DNA from: RPQJ01 sp036277615
GTDB taxonomy: Bacteria > Pseudomonadota > Gammaproteobacteria > Steroidobacterales > Steroidobacteraceae
Length of the DNA stretch: 11,415 nucleotides
Reading direction: 5' to 3'
NCBI GenBank assembly: GCA_036277615.1
Contig: DASUMQ010000340.1
Location: 1 to 11,415 of the forward strand
Notes under the pieces: generated by a model
Database searches by the model: none
Seen by the model: only the letters and a program-made list of their open reading frames with translations
What the model was told of the DNA's origin: nothing
Shown here: piece after piece, positions 7,152-11,415 of the stretch
How the letters are laid out: each line of letters starts with the position of its first letter
How positions within the stretch are numbered: position 1 is the stretch's first letter
Made by a program: the position numbers and the translations under genes

Positions 7152-7721
7152 CTACGCAGCGGCGCTGCCGGCGAAGGGGCAGTAGGGTTCCTTCTCGACG
7201 AGGTCGAGCACGAACGAGAGCTTGGCCATCCCCGAGATGACGGCCATCACGACGCCGAGCTCCAGTATCTCGGGTTGCGAGAAGTGCGTGGCCAGCCGGC
7301 GATGCAGCTCCGGCGTCATGCGGCCGTCGGGGTTCGTCAGCGCCACTTCTCGTGCGTAGGCGATCACGGCTTTCTCGGCCTCGGTGAACGGCCCCGATTC
7401 GAAATCGAGCATCGCGTCGACTTGTTGCTGCGTGATGCCGGCCTCGAGCGCGCCGGGCACGTTCTGCTTGTTGCACGTGCGGCAGCCGTGCAGCAGCGAC
7501 AGCTCGAGTCGCGCGAGTTGTTTGTAGCGCTGGTCGACCCGTCCCCCGAAGAAAATGCCCGCGTAGAACCGGTTCATGACGAAGTCGAGCATCTCGGGAT
7601 TCGAGGCGAAGACTTCGACGAACGTCGGCTCGCCGGTCAGGCGATTCAGCGTGTCCCAGGCCAGGTGGAACGGCTCGGGCAGCTCGGACCGCGGGGTGCG
7701 CGCGAGTAGCGTTTCGGCCAC
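7152..7721 (-). CDS. Carboxymuconolactone decarboxylase/AhpD-fold protein
   Basis: Encodes 189 residues from a GTG at 7719-7721, preceded by AGGAGA at good spacing. All-helical by appearance. The AhpD-type redox motif is HGCRTC with C80 and C83. The histidine expected four residues after the second Cys is N87, and the usual upstream glutamate is not in the AhpD spacing (E73 lies seven before C80). Full AhpD-like alkylhydroperoxidase chemistry is therefore doubtful, though a dithiol function is possible. Such proteins often occur inside aromatic and acyl-CoA degradation operons, as decarboxylases or as peroxide defence. It sits 25 bases after the SDR gene and 33 before the E2 gene, so it is part of the same operon. 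The family call is firm; the reaction is unknown. Confidence 0.82.
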   Translation of the reverse strand: MAETLLARTPRSELPEPFHLAWDTLNRLTGEPTFVEVFASNPEMLDFVMNRFYAGIFFGGRVDQRYKQLARLELSLLHGCRTCNKQNVPGALEAGITQQQVDAMLDFESGPFTEAEKAVIAYAREVALTNPDGRMTPELHRRLATHFSQPEILELGVVMAVISGMAKLSFVLDLVEKEPYCPFAGSAAA

Positions 7722-7746
7722 GTGTTTCTCCTGCTGGCGAAGCGAG

Positions 7747-8640
7747 TCAGTCGACTTCGAAATAGGGCGGCCGTCCGCCCGGCCACTCGGTGTCGCCCCA
7801 GACGCCGTGCCCGCCGTCGATCGCGAGCACCTCGCCGGTGACGAACTTGCCGGAGTCGGCGGCGACGTAAACGACCGCCTCGGCGACGTCGTGCACTTCG
7901 CCGAGCCGCTTCATCGGGTTGGTCTGTGCGAAGCGCTCGGGCACGCCGTCCGGATAGACGTTCAACCCTTCGGTCGCGATCGAACCCGGGGCGATGCAAT
8001 TGACGCGGATGCCGAGCGGCGCCCACTCGGTGGCGACGGTCTTGCTCAGGTAGATGACGCCCGCGCGGGCCGCGCAGGTGTGCGCGACCTGCGGCATGCC
8101 GCGCGCGATCGTGGCGACGATGTTCACGATGTTGCCGGCCTGCGCGCGGTCGCGCCATTGCCGCGCGACCGCCTGCATCATGTACCAGGTGCCGTTCAGG
8201 TTGGTGTCGATGACGGCGTTCCAGCCCTTGACGCTGAACTCGATCGCGGCCTGCGGGAACTGCCCGCCGCCGTTGTTGACGAGCGTGTCGATCCGCCCGA
8301 ACCGTTCGAATGTCGCCGCCACCATCGACTCGACCTGTTCCGGCTCGCGAATCGTCATCGCGCACGTCGCGATTTCGCGACCGAGCCGTTGCTTGACGCC
8401 GACCGCGGTCTCCTCGAGCTTCTCCGCGCGGCGACCGCAGATCATCACGTCGGCGCCGAGGCGTGCGAGCAGGTAGGTGATGCCGCGCCCGATGCCGCTG
8501 CCGCCGCCCGAGACGATGAACACCTTGCCCTCGAGCAGGTTCGGCCGGAAGACAGTCGGGCGCGTGGCCAGCTCTTCGTCATCGAGGCCCCACTGCCGTG
8601 GCTCCGCGGCCGGCTTCAGGCGCTTGACGTTTGGATCCAC
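7747..8640 (-). CDS. Short-chain dehydrogenase resembling peroxisomal trans-2-enoyl-CoA reductase (PECR/dienoyl-CoA reductase type)
   Basis: Encodes 297 residues from a GTG at 8638-8640, with AGAGGT seven bases ahead and only 4 bases after the thiolase stop. The same frame is open far upstream inside the thiolase gene, but that part does not look like protein. An N-terminal extension of about 36 residues precedes the Rossmann fold (VSGGGSGIGRG at 43-53; CGRR at 68-71 hints at NADP(H)). NNGGG at 122-126 replaces the common NNAG. The classical Ser/Tyr-xxx-Lys site is absent: the YxxxK positions are T188 and R192 within AHTCAARAGV, followed by TEWAPLGIRVNCIAPG at 204-219. This closely follows, from memory, the HSGAARAGV...LEWA signature of PECR-type enoyl-CoA reductases, so it is a family trait and not decay. 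The likely role is NADPH-dependent reduction of an enoyl- or dienoyl-CoA intermediate. Confidence 0.87.
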   Translation of the reverse strand: MDPNVKRLKPAAEPRQWGLDDEELATRPTVFRPNLLEGKVFIVSGGGSGIGRGITYLLARLGADVMICGRRAEKLEETAVGVKQRLGREIATCAMTIREPEQVESMVAATFERFGRIDTLVNNGGGQFPQAAIEFSVKGWNAVIDTNLNGTWYMMQAVARQWRDRAQAGNIVNIVATIARGMPQVAHTCAARAGVIYLSKTVATEWAPLGIRVNCIAPGSIATEGLNVYPDGVPERFAQTNPMKRLGEVHDVAEAVVYVAADSGKFVTGEVLAIDGGHGVWGDTEWPGGRPPYFEVD

Positions 8641-8644
8641 GGGG

Positions 8645-9847
8645 TCAACCTCTGTGTAAACCGAGCACGGACACGCTCGCGACGTTGCGATTGGGAATGC
8701 CGCCCAGGTTGTGGGTGAGCCCGAGGGCCGGCGCCCCGAGCTGGCGTTCGCCGGCCCGCCCGAGCAACTGGTTGTAGATCTCGTACGCCATGCGCAGCCC
8801 GGAGGCGCCGACGGGATGACCGAAACACTTGAGGCCGCCGTCGGTCTGGCACGGGATGGCGCCGCCACGGTCGTAGCGGCCGTCGAGCACGTCGTGCACG
8901 GCGCGACCGGGCGCGGAAAAGCCCAGGTCTTCCATGACGACGAGTTCGGTGATCGAGAAGCAGTCGTGCACTTCCATGAGGTCGATCTGCGCGGCCGGGT
9001 CGGTGATCCCGGCTTCCAGGTACGCGCGCCCCGCCGCGAGCCGCGTCGTGAGCGTATGCGCGCCGTCCCAGCTCGCGTGCCCCATTTCGACGCCGTTCGA
9101 CGGCGCGAGCGCCAGGGCCTTGATCGTGACCATGTCGCGCTTGCCGAGCGACGCGGCGATCTCCGGTGTCGTGACGATCGCGCACGCAGCGCCGTCACTG
9201 ACGCCACAGCAGTCGTAGAGCCCGAGCGGATAGGCGACCATCGGGGCCGACAGCACCTGGTCGATCGTGATCCGGTTGCGCAGGTGCGCCTTGGGGTTCG
9301 CCGCCGCGTTCTCGTGGCTCTTCCAGGACACGTGCGCCATCGCGCGCTTCACGTCGTCCATCGTGTGACCGTGTCGCGCCGCATAGGCGGCACCCAGTTG
9401 CGCGAACGCCCCGGGCGGCGTGAAGCCCGGTTGCCAGAGATCCTCGAACGTGCCCTTGGTCCGTTCGGGCAGGCCTGCGAACCCTGTGTCCTTGAGCTTC
9501 TCCACGCCGAACGCGAGCGCGATGTCGACCGCGCCCGCCGCCACGGCATAGGCCGCGCCGCGCAATGCTTCGGTGCCCGTTGCGCAGAGGTTCTCGACGC
9601 GGGTCACCGGGACGTTCGGCAATTTCAGCCCGATCGACAGCGGCAGGCCGGACCGGCTCACGCTCTGGTCCTGGTAGAACACGCCGAGCCACGCGGCCTC
9701 GATGCGATCACGCTCGATGCCGGCGTCCCGCAGCGCCTCCCCGAACGCCTCGACCATGAGGTCCTCGGGACTGCAGTCCCATCGCTCGCCGAAACGCGAG
9801 CAGCCCATGCCGACGATCGCCACCTTGTCCCGGATGCCTAGTGCCAC
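8645..9847 (-). CDS. SCP-x-type thiolase (acetyl-CoA acetyltransferase family)
   Basis: Encodes 400 residues from a GTG at 9845-9847. AGGAA for ribosome binding lies inside the last codons of the upstream gene, six bases before the start. The nucleophile is C88 in VENLCATGTEAL. The HDCFS at 294-298, GLKCFGHPVGASG at 338-350 (catalytic-type H344) and THNLGG at 378-383 are typical of the sterol-carrier-protein-x thiolase branch rather than FadA-type thiolases, which end in a CxG motif. The protein should cleave or transfer acyl groups on CoA thioesters. Relatives in steroid side-chain degradation work with a DUF35 partner, and here a DUF35 domain is encoded immediately upstream, on the HMGS-like protein. 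A retro-aldol role like Ltp2 is possible, but the retained C88 and H344 favour thiolase chemistry. Translation is probably coupled to the neighbours on both sides (2- and 4-base gaps). Confidence 0.92.
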   Translation of the reverse strand: MALGIRDKVAIVGMGCSRFGERWDCSPEDLMVEAFGEALRDAGIERDRIEAAWLGVFYQDQSVSRSGLPLSIGLKLPNVPVTRVENLCATGTEALRGAAYAVAAGAVDIALAFGVEKLKDTGFAGLPERTKGTFEDLWQPGFTPPGAFAQLGAAYAARHGHTMDDVKRAMAHVSWKSHENAAANPKAHLRNRITIDQVLSAPMVAYPLGLYDCCGVSDGAACAIVTTPEIAASLGKRDMVTIKALALAPSNGVEMGHASWDGAHTLTTRLAAGRAYLEAGITDPAAQIDLMEVHDCFSITELVVMEDLGFSAPGRAVHDVLDGRYDRGGAIPCQTDGGLKCFGHPVGASGLRMAYEIYNQLLGRAGERQLGAPALGLTHNLGGIPNRNVASVSVLGLHRG

Positions 9848-9849
9848 GT

Positions 9850-11298
9850 TCAGTTCCTCACCGGCACGGCTTTCCAGAAATAGCGATGGAAGCCGCGCAC
9901 CGCGTCGAAATCCTTGACGCGAAACACGAAGCGCACGGGCGTGCCGACGTCGAGTTCGCCCGGCCGCGTGTCCGCGAACTCGATGAATGCGTTACCGCCG
10001 CCCTCGAACTCGACGTTGCCGTAGACGTGCGGTGGACTGCGCGTCACGGCGAGCCAGTCCTCGGTGTACGTCTTGACGCGGCCGACCTTGTCCGCAAACC
10101 GTTCCGGCACCTGCGTGTCGAACGCCCGGCACTCGGGGTTCACACACGCGCGCGACCGGGGATATTGCACCGTGCCGCACCTGGTGCAGCGGCCGCCGAC
10201 GAAGGCGGTGACGTCGCGGTGGTGACGCCACAGCGCCGACTGGGCGGTGCGATTGTCGCGCTCGGCGCGCATGCCCCAGTCCACGTCGACCAGGCCGCAG
10301 TTGGCGAGAAAACGCACGTACTCGCGGTTCGCGACGCCGCCCGCGAGCGCTCCGGAGCAGCCGCGCCCGGCGGCGGCACGGCGCCCGGTCGCGCGCAGCA
10401 CGACGACGTCGCAGCCCTGGCCGAAACCCGCGACCAGCACGAGCGCTCCCGGCTCGGCGCGTTCGAGCACGCCGCCGAGCAGCAGCAGCGGGTGTGCCAC
10501 GCCGGTGTCGCCGCAGGCCGCGTGCAGGTCGTTCTCCACCGTCTCTGCGCGCAGGCCGGCCGACTTGACCACCGCCTGCGCGAACCGCTGCGGGCCCTGC
10601 ACGATGCAGTGGGCAACCTCGTGCGTCGCGACACCGGCGCGCTCGAGCGCCGCTGCGATCGCGCGTGGGACCAGCGCGAGGTAGCCCTCGTCGCGCACCC
10701 AGCGCTCCTCGTAGGCGTAGTCATAGTCCCCGTCTGCGCCGCGATAGTGATCGACGAAATCGGCGCGCAGCGACGCCTGGCCGACCAGTTCCGCCGCGAG
10801 ATCGTCTCCACCCGTGACCAGCACGGCGGCGGCGCCATGGCCGAAGCGCGACTCCTGCTCGCTCCCGGCCCGGGCGATCCTGCGTTCCGCCGCAACGACG
10901 ACCGCGGGACCGTTGCCTGCGTCCACGCCGCGCAGTGCCTCGAGCAACGCGGCGACGCCGGCCCGCTGATGACCGGCGGCATCGCTCGTGTGCATCGCTT
11001 CATTGAGATCGAGCGCCTCGGCGACGACACCGGCGTTGCAGCGGTCGGCAAAAGGGTGCGTCGTCGACGCGAACACCAGCGACGAAACCGTGCTGCGATC
11101 GTGACCGACGAGACAGTCGCGCGCGGCTTCGACCGCCATCGTGACGCTGTCTTCGTCCCACGCGCAGTAACTGCGCCGGCCGTTCGGCTTGCCGCCGCGC
11201 AGTCCGGAGGCCCAGCCGGTCGCGGCCGCGATCGCCTCGCGCTCGAGGCGCAGGCGCGGCACGTACGCACCGAAGCTCCTGAGGCCGGACCGCGTCAT
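9850..11298 (-). CDS. HMG-CoA-synthase-like domain fused to a DUF35 zinc-ribbon/OB-fold domain; HMGS half appears non-catalytic
   Basis: Encodes 482 residues from an ATG at 11296-11298, with GAGGAGG upstream at the end of the preceding gene. Residues 1-305 have a KAS III/HMGS-like thiolase fold (GAYVPRLRL at 10-18; GFGQGCDVVVLRA at 291-303). Residues 355-480 form a DUF35 module: a zinc ribbon with C371, C374, C385 and C390 (CxxC and the less usual CX4C), then an OB-fold (VGRVKTYTEDW, GNAFIEF, VGTPVRFVFRV). By motif alignment with archaeal HMG-CoA synthases, the catalytic Glu (ESHP) is T80 (TTHP), the Cys (CKAGTAA) is Q111 (QRAGVAA), and the His (HQPN) is about V233 (VQGP). It is therefore likely a structural or acyl-CoA-positioning partner of the thiolase encoded 2 bases downstream, as in thiolase/HMGS/DUF35 and PhlACB-type complexes. 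The exact reaction is unknown. Confidence 0.87.
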   Translation of the reverse strand: MTRSGLRSFGAYVPRLRLEREAIAAATGWASGLRGGKPNGRRSYCAWDEDSVTMAVEAARDCLVGHDRSTVSSLVFASTTHPFADRCNAGVVAEALDLNEAMHTSDAAGHQRAGVAALLEALRGVDAGNGPAVVVAAERRIARAGSEQESRFGHGAAAVLVTGGDDLAAELVGQASLRADFVDHYRGADGDYDYAYEERWVRDEGYLALVPRAIAAALERAGVATHEVAHCIVQGPQRFAQAVVKSAGLRAETVENDLHAACGDTGVAHPLLLLGGVLERAEPGALVLVAGFGQGCDVVVLRATGRRAAAGRGCSGALAGGVANREYVRFLANCGLVDVDWGMRAERDNRTAQSALWRHHRDVTAFVGGRCTRCGTVQYPRSRACVNPECRAFDTQVPERFADKVGRVKTYTEDWLAVTRSPPHVYGNVEFEGGGNAFIEFADTRPGELDVGTPVRFVFRVKDFDAVRGFHRYFWKAVPVRN

Positions 11299-11304
11299 TC
11301 GGCG

Positions 11305-11415
11305 TCAGGCCTCCTCGCAATACTGCTCGAGTCGCGGCTCGACGCGCAGGTGTTGCGGCAATTCGATCCCCGCCGCGCGGATGCGCCGGTCGAGTTCCTC
11401 GTGCCAGTGATAGAT
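11305..11415 (-). CDS. C-terminal 36 residues of an unidentified protein (5' part off the window)
   Basis: An open frame enters from the right edge and ends at a TGA at 11305-11307, six bases before the start of the HMGS-like gene. The ribosome-binding GAGGAGG of that gene overlaps its last codons, so the two are co-transcribed. The visible tail starts IYHWHEELDRRI and ends RLEQYCEEA: charged, helical in look, with no diagnostic motif. A tail of this kind would suit a Rieske-type ring-hydroxylating oxygenase large subunit, but this is only a guess from general resemblance. Confidence 0.65.
   Translation of the reverse strand: MYHWHEELDRRIRAAGIELPQHLRVEPRLEQYCEEA

Larger units (their letters stand above)
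5862..11415 (-). other. Six-gene acyl-CoA catabolic operon (start lies beyond the right edge)
   Basis: All six minus-strand genes are spaced by 6, 2, 4, 25 and 33 bases in transcription order, with Shine-Dalgarno sites often inside the preceding gene. There is room for neither a promoter nor a terminator between them. Three successive genes (thiolase, SDR, AhpD-fold) start with GTG. The set combines CoA-thioester cleavage, enoyl-CoA reduction and lipoyl-based acyl transfer, consistent with degradation of one carbon skeleton; the substrate is not identified. Confidence 0.8.

Noticed and set aside
8641..9207. Upstream extension of the SDR frame into the thiolase gene
   Set aside because: The extra residues are Ser/Arg-rich shadow sequence of the thiolase. 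The GTG at 8640 has its own ribosome-binding site and fits the operon spacing.
1..11415. Mobile elements, tRNA/rRNA genes, CRISPR arrays, toxin-antitoxin or defence genes
   Set aside because: I looked for terminal repeats, transposase motifs, direct-repeat arrays and small paired genes and saw none. The window is a metabolic region with uniform base composition apart from 1621-1852.

Overview
The window is GC-rich and almost entirely coding, with the strong third-position GC bias that makes long false open frames in the other registers. A TonB-dependent receptor, a periplasmic cytochrome c/PQQ dehydrogenase and an acyl-CoA catabolic operon together point to a free-living Gram-negative bacterium of the Pseudomonadota. 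A gammaproteobacterium or sphingomonad-like organism is plausible, but I cannot settle the taxon from this sequence. There are no RNA genes, insertion sequences, phage genes or CRISPR arrays that I can see.

Layout. (a) 1-1620, minus strand: the N-terminal 540 codons of a quinohemoprotein dehydrogenase of the polyvinyl-alcohol-dehydrogenase type, running off the left edge. (b) 1621-1852: a relatively AT-rich divergent promoter region with an A-tract, a candidate promoter and a perfect 7-bp inverted repeat. (c) 1853-4438, plus strand: a TonB-dependent outer-membrane receptor, followed by a very stable GC hairpin. (d) 4530-5801, plus strand: an M24-family (Xaa-Pro peptidase fold) enzyme with altered metal ligands. 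(e) 5862-11415, minus strand: a tightly packed operon that converges on the M24 gene. In transcription order it holds the tail of an unidentified gene, an HMG-CoA-synthase-like/DUF35 fusion, an SCP-x-type thiolase, a PECR-like short-chain dehydrogenase, a carboxymuconolactone-decarboxylase/AhpD-fold protein, and a lipoyl-bearing 2-oxoacid (or acetoin-type) dehydrogenase E2 subunit with no E1 or E3 in view.

How the genes may work together (inference). The receptor could bring a substrate across the outer membrane and the PQQ/haem enzyme could oxidise an alcohol group in the periplasm. The cytoplasmic operon could then reduce or process an enoyl-CoA intermediate (SDR), cleave or transfer an acyl group (thiolase with its HMGS-like/DUF35 partner), and feed a decarboxylated or cleaved product to CoA through the lipoyl E2.

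The most striking point is the HMGS-like/DUF35 fusion. By motif alignment it has lost all three HMG-CoA synthase catalytic residues (Glu, Cys, His), with Gln in the Cys position. It sits 2 bp upstream of a thiolase that keeps its catalytic Cys and His. This looks like a two-polypeptide version of the thiolase/HMGS/DUF35 assemblies known from archaeal HMG-CoA synthesis and from the PhlACB acyltransferase, with a non-catalytic HMGS half. The substrate is unknown.
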